In this document: positions 12,247-24,110 of the stretch, piece by piece | Layout of the letters: the number at the start of each line of letters is the position of its first letter | How positions within the stretch are numbered: position 1 is the stretch's first letter | NCBI GenBank assembly: GCA_031308135.1 | Contig: JAHLJT010000631.1 | Location: forward strand, 216,389,773 to 216,453,772 | Direction: 5' to 3' | Length of the DNA: 64,000 nt | Source: Acheta domesticus | Lineage: Eukaryota; Arthropoda; Insecta; Orthoptera; Gryllidae | The notes under the pieces: generated by a model | Database searches by the model: none | What the model was told of the DNA's origin: nothing | Seen by the model: only the letters and a program-made list of their open reading frames with translations | Position numbers and translations under genes: made by a program

Positions 12247-12410
12247 AAAAATCCATTGAAGAAGCGACAAATGACAAAGCAATGTGTAAGAAGGAACTAA
12301 GCTGGCAATCAGAGAACACACAATATCAAGAAACAGTGAGATGATCAATACCCTTCTTCTACCTTGGGTGTCAGCTAAGAAACCCCACATGTGCGCACTC
12401 ACGATTATTC
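12247..12410 (-). pseudogene. Copy 1 exon 4 with +1 frameshift
   Basis: The exon reads correctly from GIIVSAHMWG through the MFS loop 2-3 motif to SLVPSYTL. Then one extra base near 12274-12282 throws the expected FVICRFFNGF out of frame; that peptide is fully readable in the next frame. The matching exons of copies 2 (24533-24371) and 3 (56530-56368) are 163 nt and intact. Confidence 0.85.
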
Positions 12411-12467
12411 CTAAAAATACAATTTTGTGGCATGTATTATGAAATACATAATGGCCTTTACATAAGT

Positions 12468-12471
<4 letters not shown>

Positions 12472-12520
<49 letters not shown>
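12472..12520. repeat. (TAA)n microsatellite in copy 1 intron 3
   Basis: A near-perfect TAA run of about 49 bases between exons 3 and 4 of SV2-like copy 1. Confidence 0.92.
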
Positions 12521-13533
12521 TTATTAAGTCACATATACAATTACAATTGTGTATGATGAGTCAAAGTGATGTTTTGGGTGGAGAGAGTGAAGTTACATTA
12601 TAGTGGATTTGAAGCTTTATTAAAATAATTAAAATAAATATTTAATGTCTGTTTTAAAAAGATCAGAAAACTATTACAATTAATCATGGTTGATATTGAC
12701 ATTATTTTACCCACCTGCATAAATAATAGATGTTAGAAGTCCTTTTTGAGATGATGTCATGCTTAAGTCACATTGAGCAAATGGAATTACATAGGAGGTA
12801 CTCAAACTTTCCATGACAAAAGTTATTAAACAAAGTCCACAACATATTAATATACGATAGTGAAATTTTCCAAAACCTATAGCCATTAAAGAGAACTGAT
12901 ATAAAATAATGACTTTAAATGAATTTGTCACATGGTGGTTATAAGACAAATAAAAACGTCAGCATTCTTTAACTGCTGACGTATTGTAGTAAGTAAATAT
13001 AAAAAAATTCGTTGTTTTTATTAATTAATTAAAACTTTATTTAATTATTCCAAATTAATACTTCTCTTCAGTAAAAATCACGCTAAAAAGATAGTAAAAA
13101 TATATGTGATGTATGGAGAAATAAAAATCTGTGCACATTTCCTTGAACTCCAGAATTCCTACCCCACTCTTTAACAATACATAGTTGAATTACATATAAA
13201 GGTATTACCAACATAAATGGTTGGCAACTTTTGAAAACTAGGAAGTTCTGATTTTGAGTAATATAAAACATCCATCCATCAGCAAACAAACCACTGATTC
13301 TATAGAACTGCCAATGAAATACTTCTCCTCCCACTGCATGTAGCAAAAGGAGAGCTCAGTGAAAGGAGCCCAGAGTAAAACTGAATTTACAATCCAGAAG
13401 CGAAACAAAGCTTCTTTGCATTTGCTCAATAGATCAAAAGAAGCAGGACAAAAACCTAATACAGATGAGGGTCTTTGACCGCAAAGTTGACAATGATTGA
13501 AAACAGAAATACTTTTGAGAATGTTTCCTTTTT

Positions 13534-13785
13534 TATTGTAATGTTTTATTGACCTTAATAAAAAGATTTAGTAATTTTTTATAGCCATTTATTTATTGTT
13601 ATACATTATTGACTTTTTTGACCCCATTTGGGGACTTTTGGACACTAGATTTTTGCAAAAGATCCCAAATAGGGTCAAAATGTCAATAATGTATAAACAA
13701 TAAATAATAAACTAACAATAACAATAAATAAATTGCTATAAAAAATTAGAGTCTGTTTATTAAGGTCAGTAAAACTATTACAATA
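13534..13785. repeat. Foldback (long inverted repeat) element
   Basis: Two arms of about 100 bases are inverted copies of each other. The left arm runs from TATTGTAATG through TTGACCTTAATAAA, TTTTTTATAGC and ACATTATTGAC to GACCCCATTTGGG. The right arm is its reverse complement with small differences and a roughly 26-base insertion near 13700-13730. The pairing centre lies near 13640-13660. It resembles a foldback MITE in intron 2 of SV2-like copy 1. The target site was not resolved. Confidence 0.75.
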
Positions 13786-13799
13786 AATAAACAATACAA

Positions 13800-14930
13800 C
13801 AGACATATATATTCATTAGAATACTTATTTCCATTTAATAATGTCAATAATAACTTGTGCTGTTGATCACAGAGAGATCTTCATCATGTTATGATAACCA
13901 AATTCACATTTCGATTATAAACCTTTCTGTAGAACCTAATAATACTGTGTCAACTTAAGCTGCAGGAAAATTATTATTATTTGTTATTTTCAAAATTATA
14001 AATGTCAAAATGATAATATCTTACAATCATTCTCTTTGAAAAAACTTTTATTCAAATATAATTGAATTTTTATTAATAAGTTTGTCATCAAAATCATTTA
14101 CTTCAGACAATTAAACAAAAAAAGAAAATTCAGTATTGTATTTAAGAACTGTAGTGATACAATTACGTCATCTGGTTACAGGTTTTAAAACACAATTGCA
14201 TCAAGTTGTATTTTTAAGTACAATGTAATAAAAAGGACATATTTTGGTGAGAAAAGTTTTCCAAATGACTTTGGATTTGTTTGTTTTCATAGTACGTATT
14301 CCAAATGCTACAAAAGAAAAAAGAGGAGAGAAAAAACAAAAGGCAAAATCTTTTTAATAAGGCATCAATGTTGGAAAAATACAGAAAATCTTGAAGTTAA
14401 AATTGAGAAATATAATAGATCTAGTCACATAATTAACAAATATTTTGGGAGAGAAAGAAATGAGGAAACAAAATCACCAATTCACAATATGACATCTAAA
14501 CCTATGCTGCATTTTGGATTAGAAACCTGAACTCTAAAAAGCATAAATTAACTAATCATGGACACAGCACAAATTTCTAATATATCACTGGAGTACAATG
14601 AGTGAATCAACAAAGAACCAGAGACGTAAGAAAAGTCTGTAACAAAAAATATTGTTGAAGGAATAAGTCTATCACAATGAATCATAATAATACATTTAGA
14701 GAAAAAGAAAGAAGGACTTCCACAAATAGCATTAAATAAGAAAACCCACAAACAAAATGACATTGGAAGTCCAAAGTAAATGAAAAGAATAGAAACATCT
14801 GGAAATATAAACCATCAGGTGTGCTGTACAAAAAGGAATAAGAAATAAAACTTAACATGCAGTTTAAGATGATGATGATAATGGTAGATAAGTCATACCA
14901 TTATAAAAATTAAAATTATATAATGGAATT
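13800..14930. other. Intron 2 remainder of SV2-like copy 1
   Basis: AT-rich, no coding signal found. The short open frames present are unsupported by any family resemblance. Confidence 0.4.
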
Positions 14931-15129
14931 TTACCTGTGAGAGATATAGCTTCCTCATAGGTTTTAGCTTTGCCAACATCATCTGAAAAAAATAATTTTA
15001 ATATACAAGCAATAAAAGTAGTAGTTCTAGTGTGTACCATATTGGAATACAAATTGAATAGCAGCAATATAATGTTGTTTTTTTTTCCAATGAATATATT
15101 AACCTCTCCTTACCTAATGATACCATTGT

Positions 15130-17220
15130 ATTCTGACTTCACTACAGTTTGTAGTTAAATATTTGTTATAATTATAAGTGAACCAATTGAAACAAAATGA
15201 AATGTTTTTGCTGAGAATTTTAAAACAATAAGAACATTCATCTTACTTTAACGCTGAAACAGTCACTTATTATCTCTTATTATGTTACAAGGAAGAAGTA
15301 ATCCTGTTCAAACAAGATAACATGTAATGCGCAGATCTTAAGGAAGCAATGAGCCATGCAATTTGGACCCTATTGAGTAATGTGTCAAACATCATAAGAA
15401 AGAAAACTTCACTAACGGTTGTAGATACATCTAATTGAAAAGGTTTTATAAGTGAAAGACATTGATTGCATTTGAAGTTTTTTTTTTCCCTGATTGAACT
15501 TTTCTTAAATATTACTTTGGTTATGTTTGCATATATGTTTGAAAGCATGAAACCACAATTTCATGTTTTTTTTAACAGTGTTCTTCCCAAGTATGAATTA
15601 TTATTAATAATTATTATTACTAATTAGAATTATTATTAATAATAATAATAATTGCAAAATGATTTCTTTAAAATTTACATTCAATTTTAGGCAAGTACAG
15701 AAGTATGTAGGTCTATAACTAAATATTACTGTTTGTACTTGTCTATCAAAACTTTTATAAACAATTGTGAGTTAGACAATAGTTAAACAGTTATTCTTAA
15801 AATCTCACTTAAGCAAATACTGAAAACTAATGAGAAACTATACAAGTGTTATTTTCTTTAGTATAGGAATAATGGTCCAATTGTTCAAATTTTTGAAATT
15901 GGAAAAGTTTAGTAAAGACTGTTTAATGTATTGTACTGATTTAAAATTCCCTATCAGGTGTAAATTGTATCAATGTGTTGTTTTGAAAAAGCATCCTTCC
16001 AGTGCCAAAATTTACTTGTTTGGGAGCCCCAAGAACCATTGGCATTCGGTTAGGGTTCCTTTGACCCTAAAAAAATTAATAAAAATGGAAAAAAAGGAAG
16101 ATTGAGACATTAAAACATTGAATGGGGTCAAACAAGATACAATTTTAAATTTTCAAACAAAGAAATGAAATTTTATTTTTGAAGCTAATAATACTAACAC
16201 AATGAAAAACAATTTTAACATGTACTGGTACACAAATTTTTAAAACCTAGAAGATTAGTTAATTTGTTTAAAATAGCGTAGACTCTCACTTTGTTAAATT
16301 CTAATGGCCTGCCTTGTTATCTTTCTCCAAGGGTGTTCCCCTTTTTCCCTCTGGGCATGGCTGTCTCTAGTGAGAGACATCTCTGTCTAGAGACAGCCAT
16401 GCACTGAACCATAAAACTGGTGAGAAGACATCAAAGATGTGTAAACCTCCCAGGAATTTTAGTCAAAGCTTTGGTAATATTTTTATTGATTTATTGAAGA
16501 TAACACGGCACATCCAGATGATTAATAAATGGTAACTTATGTTACAGCTGGTCAAGAATTCAATAACATAAACCTGACAGGCAACAGCAGCTGTCAGATA
16601 TGGTTTACATGATTTTTTAACAAAAATCAGGACACCTACATTTTTCCTGAAGGAATTGCAAAATCATAAATGTCAAGTAATTCAATATTCCCTTTTACAT
16701 TAAATTTATATTATAACTCAAGTAAACAGAGGTCTTGACATTGCAATGTAACCAATATTTTTCTGTTGGGGAACAAAATAAAGGGAAAACTATGTCATGC
16801 TCCCAAAATTTTGGTTTTGTGATATTTGATGAAAAATTACACTGAAACTCAAAACATTTCAAAATCTGTAACTATATAATTTGAAGATAGAATTGCAAAT
16901 AATACCTAATTTGAAAGTAAATTTAATTCTCTGTAATTTCTATTAGTATAAGGATATTGCTGCAAAACTCAGTGTTGAAGTGCTGGAATGTAAAGCTCAT
17001 TGAAAAAAATTGAGGAAATAAAACTTTTGTAAAAATGCGTGATTTTCACTAACAATTAATTCAAAAGCTTTTAGGAGTAGAAACTAACGGAGCTACATTA
17101 GCACTTTTACTCATCAGTGAAAGTTTTGAAATTTTTACAAATTCAAAGAGTACAACAAAAAGGAGGATAGTGCCATTTTTAAGTACCCTTTTCTCTATCT
17201 GAGGAAACACTGTGGAGCAT
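15130..17220. other. Intergenic stretch upstream of SV2-like copy 1
   Basis: No gene recognised. An AT-rich patch with TAAT/ATTA repeats lies at 15598-15655, and a perfect hairpin at 16355-16402 is listed separately. A promoter for copy 1 would be expected here, but I see no TATA or initiator I can defend. Confidence 0.4.
16355..16402. repeat. Perfect 16-bp hairpin
   Basis: GCATGGCTGTCTCTAG at 16355-16370 is followed by a 16-base loop and its exact reverse complement at 16387-16402. It could be the core of a small MITE. The flanking CTGGG / ACTGAA bases do not extend the stem. Confidence 0.85.
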
Positions 17221-17291
17221 TCTTGAGAGAGAAAGAGAGAGTGAGAGCGCGCGAGAGAGAGAGCGTGCGAGAGAGCGCGCGAGAGAGACAG

Positions 17292-17329
<38 letters not shown>

Positions 17330-17665
17330 AGTGCGCGTGAAAGAGCGCAAGAGAGAGTGCGCGCGCGCGAGAGAGAAAAAGAGAGCGTGCGAGAGAGAGC
17401 GTGCGAGAGAGAGCGCGCGCGCGAGAGAGAGAGTGCGCGTGAAAGAGCGCAAGAGAGAGTGCGCGCGCGCGAGAGAGAAAAAGAGAGCGTTGCGAGAGAG
17501 AGCGCGCGCGATGAGAGTGAGAGCGCGCAAGAGAGAGTGAGTGAGAGAGCGCGCGCGAGAGAGTGAGGGAGAGCGCGTGCGAGAGAGAGGGCGAGAGCGA
17601 GCGGGAGCGTGAGAGCGAGCGAGGAGCGCGAGTGAGCGCGAGCGCGAGAGCGAGCGAGAGAAGAG
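17221..17665. repeat. GAGA/GCGC low-complexity tract
   Basis: About 445 bases made almost only of GA and GC dinucleotides, with a pure alternating GCGCGC core near 17290-17307 and related blocks repeated (for example GTGCGCGTGAAAGAGCGCAAGAGAGAG at about 17330 and again at 17431). Open frames on both strands (Arg/Glu-rich on plus, Ser/Leu/Arg-rich on minus) are artefacts of the repeat. Confidence 0.95.
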
Positions 17666-20600
17666 AAAAAGAAGCAAACACCCTTTTATTTCAAACAAAA
17701 TTACGCAAAAACTACCAATACCCAATTCCAAAAATTGTACCACACTTTCTTACTTAAAGATCCAACATTGAAAAACAGATGTCATTAAGGGAAAAAACAA
17801 CTCTTTCTTCAATATTGCGATTGTAGGAAGTTGCCGACAGAAGTCCGAATGTTTGCAATTTTCGAAAATTCCGGGGGAAATGGGTCCAATTTTTTTCCTT
17901 TATTTAAGAGAAAAAAATGTAATAAAAAATGTGGAGCCATTTATGGAAAATTTTTAAATGTTGAGACTTTGTGTGAAGTACCCCCCCCCCTTCCCAATTC
18001 AAATATCCTTTTTCTAGTTTGCAGAGCCGTGAGTGTGGCCAGATCAATGTCAGTTTTTGAAGAAAAAAAATGTCAAAACAGGTTAGGCAGGTGCTAACAC
18101 TGGCCACAAATTGACACTAAGACATTTTGGTGGAAACCTATTTTTTCAGTATCATGGACACACAAAATATAGATTCTGACTATACATGTTACAAGAAGGA
18201 AATTAGTACACAAAGGAACAAGATTTATCCATTTTTTTGATATCAGGGCCCCTCAATACGAGTTTTTCTTCAATTTTTACCACAGCATTACAATACTTTC
18301 TCTGAACTACATAAGTAAAATGCATGAAATAAAATTGGGGGAAAAAAAAACACCACACGCATCTTAAGAAATTATCACAGCTTTAATTTTGAATATAGTA
18401 ACGTCTTTCTTATGTTGCAGCACTTGAAAAATATAAATGAAACAAGAAGTTTTACTTCCAAGCGGTTTGCAAATGGTTAGAATGCAAACATCAGGAAGGG
18501 TCAGGTTCATTGGTAATATATCTTTTTGGTTACTTTCATCCAGCAATCTCAAGCAGAAAACAATAATTAGTATTTTTTAAATGCCTTACTTTACATTGAA
18601 AATTGAGACAAAGTAAAATGAAGCACCTTTCAGCATCCCTGTTAAGATTTTTGGGGTCAGTGTGACAGAAAAAAAACAAAACTGGATGGTATTTTATGGG
18701 ATGATTATGAACCCTATTGTTTAGAGCAAAGAGCTAGCAAGCTTTGTTTCTTATCAGTCTTCTTCATTAGACATGAAAGGTGTGATTATGAGAAATTCCT
18801 ACATCTACCTGCCAGTTCGGAAGCTTCTTCATATTTTATTTATTTATATATTTACATTTATTACAGACAATCACTCAATAAGAAAACAATTAAAAACAAA
18901 TATTATAGTAATTCGTTATAAGATATTTTTATATCAAACAAATTTATTAAGTATTAGATTTTTAACATCCATTACAAATTGAAAACTTAGAATTACACAA
19001 TTCCACTTTTCCAGAATCAACCATTCTACACATTTTCCATTACAGTGGCACAATAATGCAAAGATGGTTTTGCAAAAGGAACTCTACAAAGAACATTGTT
19101 AGTAGTATAATAATATTTCATTCTCTTGCATTTTGACAAATGAAGGACAAAAAACAGATTGCTAGGCCAACGCTAGATTAAAAGGTGACACTAGATTCGT
19201 GAATGTAGAGAAAAAGAACATATTGAGTTTCAACAATTTACAGCTTCAATTCCATTTTCATTGTAAATTGAAACATTTTATGCAGTTGTTTTATCAATAA
19301 AAGCACAACATATAGTTTTTTTTTCTCTGTAATTAAATTTTAAAATACGTATGAATGAATGAATTGCCTTATTTTACGTAGCGAGACTCTGGCCATGAGG
19401 CCTGCTCCGTCTGACCACGCAAATTTCACTACACTCCTTTCCCAGATAGAGCGGAAAGAGCGGTATATGTTCATTTTGAAAATTTGTTTTTTCTTTTCAA
19501 AATACTACCCAAAAAAGTCATTTATTAAGTTTAGGCAGATGAAGTTTCAAAAAAATCTGAAACTCAAAGATTGATTCAAGTGTAACCCTTGTTTGGTAAG
19601 CAATGGTCCTCATATTTAATAACAAATATTATTTCTTTTAATTTTTAAAATCAATTTTTTAATTGGGAAAAGAAAAAACCTTTCCTTAAGAGATACATCC
19701 CATGCAAACATTTGTTTTGCTTCTTGAAATACATAGTCTACATCCTTAATGTATCGTAAAACTTGATATTGATATTGAAAGTATTTCACAAAGTTGTGTG
19801 CACAGGAGGAGAGGGATGAGGAAGAGGAGAGGAAGGAGGAGGAGGAGAGGGAGGAAGGAGGAGGAGGAGGAGAGGAAGGAGACGAAAGGAGAATGAAAAT
19901 AGAAGATGCTCTGTCTTGGCCTACTTCTGTTTTTATCTACATAACATCATGAATACTGTGCATTCTTTTTTCTTGCTTATGAGACCTTCATACAGCAGAG
20001 CTGCAGCTAATTGATATATAAAAAATAAAACAATGTAGTGTTTTTTTGTGTTTTTTAATGTTTCTGTTTGAATAAATTAGTTTTACAAAATTAAAAATAC
20101 AATAACACGTACCTTTTCTTTCTTTTCTTTCTTTTAATATTGTGATTATTATTATTAAAGATGATAATTTTTTTCCTGAAAGACCTTGGTTAATATTATA
20201 TATTGAATTAAGGATCATAGAGGCCATGCTAATTATGACACCTGGATGTTACGTTTTATATTTTATTACATTTTGTAGATACCCAACACTCCACTTATTC
20301 TTACCTTTGGAGGAGGTGGGGGATTGAGCACCCATGAACATAATAAAATATAAAATTTAATAATCTGGTGCTGTAATTGACTTGCCCTCTATGGTCCTTA
20401 ATTCAATATATATAATTGTTATAATTATAAAAGGAAGATTTCAGATAGACCAGATTTTGTCTACCTGTTGTGTTTTGTTTCTTCTAGTATGCAGTTTGTT
20501 CTTTACAACCAATTGCTTTTGGCATTTTCTTTGACAGAGATGATTGTAAGTATCGCTAACAACACACAAGACACATTTCACTTGCAAGAAAGTCTGTAAG

Positions 20601-20900
20601 AAGTCTGAAGAAGTCTGTTCAGCGCAGCCAACCTAATGAAAAACGACCGTCACGATTTTCAGCATTTCAAAGCATTGCAGTTGTGCATCTAGTTATTACG
20701 TTGAGATCATTGATTTTTACATCTCTAGATGGTGATAAGAGTGCTGCTTCAACTCTGAAAATTGAGATCTCTCAAAATGAACATGGATCAATCCCCTGGG
20801 TTGTTGGATTTAGCCATTTGCCTCTTATAGGAAGATTGTCTGTTATGGAATTACCAAAGAAATATGTAAACTTGATTATCAATAAATTAATTGTAGATGT
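17666..20900. other. Intergenic stretch between copies 1 and 2
   Basis: No gene seen. At about 18150-18340 there is a minus-oriented fragment of the dispersed family that begins AGAGAAAGTnnTGTAATnCTG (other copies at 28830, 32220, 45640, 51295, 55200 and 62010). A C10 run lies near 17982-17991. The rest is AT-rich. Confidence 0.45.
19806..19895. repeat. GGA-rich polypurine tract
   Basis: About 90 bases of GGA/GAG units on the plus strand with several GGAGGAGGAGG runs. Such mirror-symmetric polypurine DNA can form triplex or quadruplex structures; that is inference only. Confidence 0.9.
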
Positions 20901-20909
20901 GAAAATTGA

Positions 20910-20965
20910 TTATATCAACTGGTTTTTCTTTGGAGATGGAAGAAAAACTGAAATAATTCCACAAC
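20910..20965 (-). CDS. Copy 2 truncated last exon
   Basis: From the TTTCTAG acceptor the reading is (C)CGIISVFLPSPKKN and QLI, then TAA. In copy 3 the matching exon starts 39 nt further upstream and supplies most of the last helix. The equivalent upstream acceptor in copy 2 leads to a stop (GCA TAA) within about 25 nt. Splicing at the inner acceptor keeps phase but removes most of TM12. Confidence 0.65.
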
Positions 20966-21258
20966 CTAGAAAGAATTATGCTAAATTAATAGAATGCGCT
21001 ACATTTAAACAATAGATTAATAGTTAAAAGATAGTAATGAAATGTGAAATTGTCCATACATGCACACAGCCCTCCAAGCACAAAAGTCATTACTAGGCAA
21101 TTTGTTTCCAGAAGTACTCCCATCAACATATGTGCTGTGAAAGAACCTAACCTTCCACACATTAGTGAAAGGCATACCGCCATGGCCCTGAAAATTTTAA
21201 ACAGTTTTTTTATAATTACTATCATTCTTTCTCACCAATAGAGAAAACTGTTTCTTAC

Positions 21259-21420
21259 CGTAGATTAGTTGGAAATATTTCGACCACAACAGAAAACTGT
21301 GACAGCTATGCACATACCAAGATAAAGTTACAAAAGCTAGAGCCATTAAAAAAAATTCCCAGTCAGCGTTTACATAATCAAGCAATAATCCAGCAAGCCC
21401 TCCAAAAAACAAGCTGGCCA
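21259..21420 (-). pseudogene. Copy 2 exon 9 with net +2 frameshift
   Basis: It reads ASLFFGGLAGLLLDYVNADWEFF and continues correctly to ALAFVTLS. Compared base by base with copy 3 (47612-47453, 160 nt), it has one extra base at about 21316-21320 and one at about 21291-21300. The expected MCITVMVSAVVEIFPTNLR-type sequence is lost, and the exon leaves one leftover base instead of two, so exon 10 would be misread. Confidence 0.85.
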
Positions 21421-21606
21421 CTGCAACAAATAATAGTCATTATAAAATTAATGGAATCCAAAAATTTTAATTCAACTTTTCAGCATTTCAATAAATCATT
21501 AAGTTATTTGCAAATTAAAAATATATAAATATATACAATTTTCTCATTGAACAATCTAAAAATTAATAATATTCTATTATATAACACAATTTGGATAATT
21601 ACTTAC

Positions 21607-22193
21607 TGATTATTGGTTTCTTTCCAAGCGGTCCTATTAAGAAACCTACCATGATGAAGGATATTGCACTTGCTGCACCTATTATAAGGGTATTTCGAAA
21701 TGCTGATATATCAATGTGATTGTTGCATTCAGGTAAATTTGACACCTCTGATACTAAAGAATTTTTTTCTGTTTTAGTTTCCATGAAATTACTTATATTT
21801 GGTGCATTTAAGGCTGTTAGAATAATTTCATTTCCATGAACTTCAATCTGGAGTGTGTTATCACTTAAATTGTGAAGAAAAGTGTCATTAGAGCAATTTA
21901 AAATTTTGGGAGAAGCTTCTACAGGAATCTGTGTGATATTATTAACATTTAAAACAAGTACACTATTTTCACAGACAAATGAAAGTGTGTCATTGGCTTG
22001 CAGATTCACGGTTGCAGGTTTCAAGAATTTCAGTGATATTATATCGATGGGTTGTGATATATTAGGTGATTCAATAGGTCTTCCAAATGTACTGTAAATT
22101 TGACATGTACTGACTCGGGCACCAGGATGAATAGAAAAATATGCTGCTTGGTGGTTAAATATGTCAGGAAGCCATAATGACAGTCCATTTGCA
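21607..22193 (-). CDS. Copy 2 exon 8: TM7, large luminal loop, TM8
   Basis: Single 587-nt exon. It opens SANGLSLWLPDIF (TM7), then a luminal segment of about 150 residues with sequons NDT, NIT, NCS, NDT, NLS and NIS. It ends with CNNHIDISAFRNTLI (start of TM8) and the GFLIGPLGKK loop. The segment contains repeated short strands of the form NDTLSFVCENSVLVLNVNN and NTLQIEVHGNEIILTALN. These recall the beta-helical luminal domain known between TM7 and TM8 of SV2 proteins. This exon is fully open. Confidence 0.85.
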
Positions 22194-22831
22194 CTAAAAA
22201 AATGCATAAAAAATTATATTACAGCCCCAAATAATATGATATAACAAAAGGTCATATGCACATATTCACAATTTTACCTGGCATACAATCCATACTGTAC
22301 AAAACAGACAAGCAATGTTTTCCATAAAAATGGTGTTTTGAAAAGAGGAACAGTTTGATTCCACATGTGAACAATTAAGTCAATTATGGATGACCCACTA
22401 TCAGATGGAGAAACTTGTGTAGCATCATCTTCTGTTAGAATTATTGATTTTACCTGCATGAAAATAACATGAAGATTGAACCATTTCAATATTTTTCTGG
22501 TAATATTTTGAAATCAAGCATTACTTACTGGATACTTTATGACACTGTTTCCAGAATTCTTCACATACATATTTCTCAAAACGTTAAGAGCTTCATCTTT
22601 TTTCCCAACTGCCATAAGGAATTTTGGGGTTTCTGGGAGGCAGAATGCTGTGACAACACCAGCCAAAAGTGTGGGTAAGGCACAGACTACAATGAAAACC
22701 CTCCAAGATTTGTAGACACACCATGGAAGGTGCCAAGCCCAAGTTTGTGGTATTATTAACCAAGCAATACCTGCAATTTCAAATTTTACTTACTTTTTTG
22801 TAAGAGTGATGTATTGTTATATGCTTATCTC

Positions 22832-22878
22832 TCTCTCTGTCTGTGTGTCTCTCTCTCTCTCTCCCCTCTCCCTCTTCC
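22832..22878. repeat. (TC)n / pyrimidine tract in copy 2 intron 5
   Basis: CT dinucleotides with a GTCTGTGTG interruption, followed by CCCTCTCC. It lies about 60 nt upstream (in gene sense) of the exon 6 acceptor. Confidence 0.85.
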
Positions 22879-22879
22879 A

Positions 22880-24110
22880 ATACATGTATAAAACAAAGGA
22901 AGTGTGGAAGAAACATCCCTAAGAAGCAGATTAGATAAGTGACAAGAAAGTTAAATGATCATAGTGGTGAGAGAGAAAAGTGTGGTGTACATTTATGTAA
23001 TAGAAAAGTGAAACAGATATGTATAGTGGTATAGGTATAAGAGTTTAAAACAAGTGAAATGTAAGGATATGACAGCCAATAAATTACTGAATCCTAAATC
23101 AATGAATTACTGATCATAAACCATCTCTGCGCCCTGTTGGCAGAAGTCCTTCTCTCTTAACAGTTTTTTTGTAAGATGTAATAACGGGATAAAATTATGA
23201 GAAAAACATGGCACTTAACAAGAAAAAGCCTTATTCAATTATTAACTAACTGAAGAATAACCATTATGAACTACATAACTCAAAAAGGGATCTATGAACA
23301 TTTTACTTTTATGCTGTAAAAATGTTCAGCATGAATGTAAATGCATTGAATCAACAAAAATACATTGCTTTATGTCCAATGCAAATTGCACTGTTTATTT
23401 TAATAATGTTTCTCAGTTTGATAGAACTTGCACACATTACACATGAATATGTTACTCAATTGCATTGTCTATAATATTAATTGCACAATGTAGTTCAGTA
23501 TATTGCATCAATTTTGATGTATCTTTCATAGGAAAGAATTAATCTGTGAAGTGCAAAAGACTCCCATTATACTGTGTGTAAATCTGTATACCTATAACAT
23601 CAGTACTCAATAACTGATGAATAAATATTTTTAATGTTTTGAACAAAAGGTGCTGATAGTCTCTTAACTGGGACTTTGTAATATAATGACTGTTTATTTG
23701 TGGGAAGAAAAAAAATCAATAGAAGGGTAGTACATTAAGTATTACAGAATTGAAAAACATTTGAGGGAAGGAATAATTCAGCCCAAGATTTGTTTTACTT
23801 TTTGTACAAGTCATATTGACATAAATGGAAAAGAAAAAATGATATTTCATTGTGAAGCTTGTGTTCTGGTAGTACACTAAAACTTGCTCAATGGGAAAGC
23901 TCATGGACCAGTATTTTTTTTTCCATATTAGACAAGTTTCCTCATTATACAATGTAATACAGTATAACTTGTGTTTGGCAGAACCACGATTCTGTTCCCG
24001 TTAGACAGATTTCCGCATTATGTACATTCATCATTGAGCAAATTTTACTGCAGCCTATATCTATAATCAATTATCAGATTTTTCCTTTATTTCATAATCA
24101 ACCATTTTAC
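22880..24110. other. Copy 2 intron 5, no other feature
   Basis: AT-rich intron between exons 5 and 6. Nothing further recognised. Confidence 0.5.

Larger units (their letters stand above)
4209..15126 (-). pseudogene. SV2-like MFS transporter, copy 1 (disabled)
   Basis: Major facilitator of the SV2 (SLC22B-like) group, expected in vesicle or plasma membrane; substrate unknown. Exons in minus order: 15126-15114 (MVSL, start tentative), 14982-14935 (ends EEAISLTG), 12876-12715 (GKFHY, first helix), 12410-12247 (MFS motif GFLADTQGRRR), 12164-12044 (YLGEFHSDRTRAK), 11952-11712 (LVPESPKYLLAAGKE), 11473-11310, 5659-5396 and 4887-4745 (TM7, luminal loop, TM8), 4604-4445, 4336-4209. All introns are GT-AG. 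Against copies 2 and 3, exon 4 is 1 nt long (164, not 163), exon 5 is 1 nt short (121) and exon 6 is 1 nt short (241), so the frame breaks three times. No final exon is visible. The 5.6-kb intron between 11310 and 5659 holds two transposon insertions. A decayed duplicate is most likely; draft-sequence errors are the alternative. Confidence 0.82.

Noticed and set aside
17061..17757. Long open frames on both strands, Ser/Leu/Arg-rich or Arg/Glu-rich
   Set aside because: They are translations of a GA/GC dinucleotide tract. Frames stay open on both strands because the repeat lacks stop codons.
20683..21015. 110-codon plus-strand open frame
   Set aside because: It overlaps the last exon of SV2-like copy 2 on the other strand and resembles nothing.
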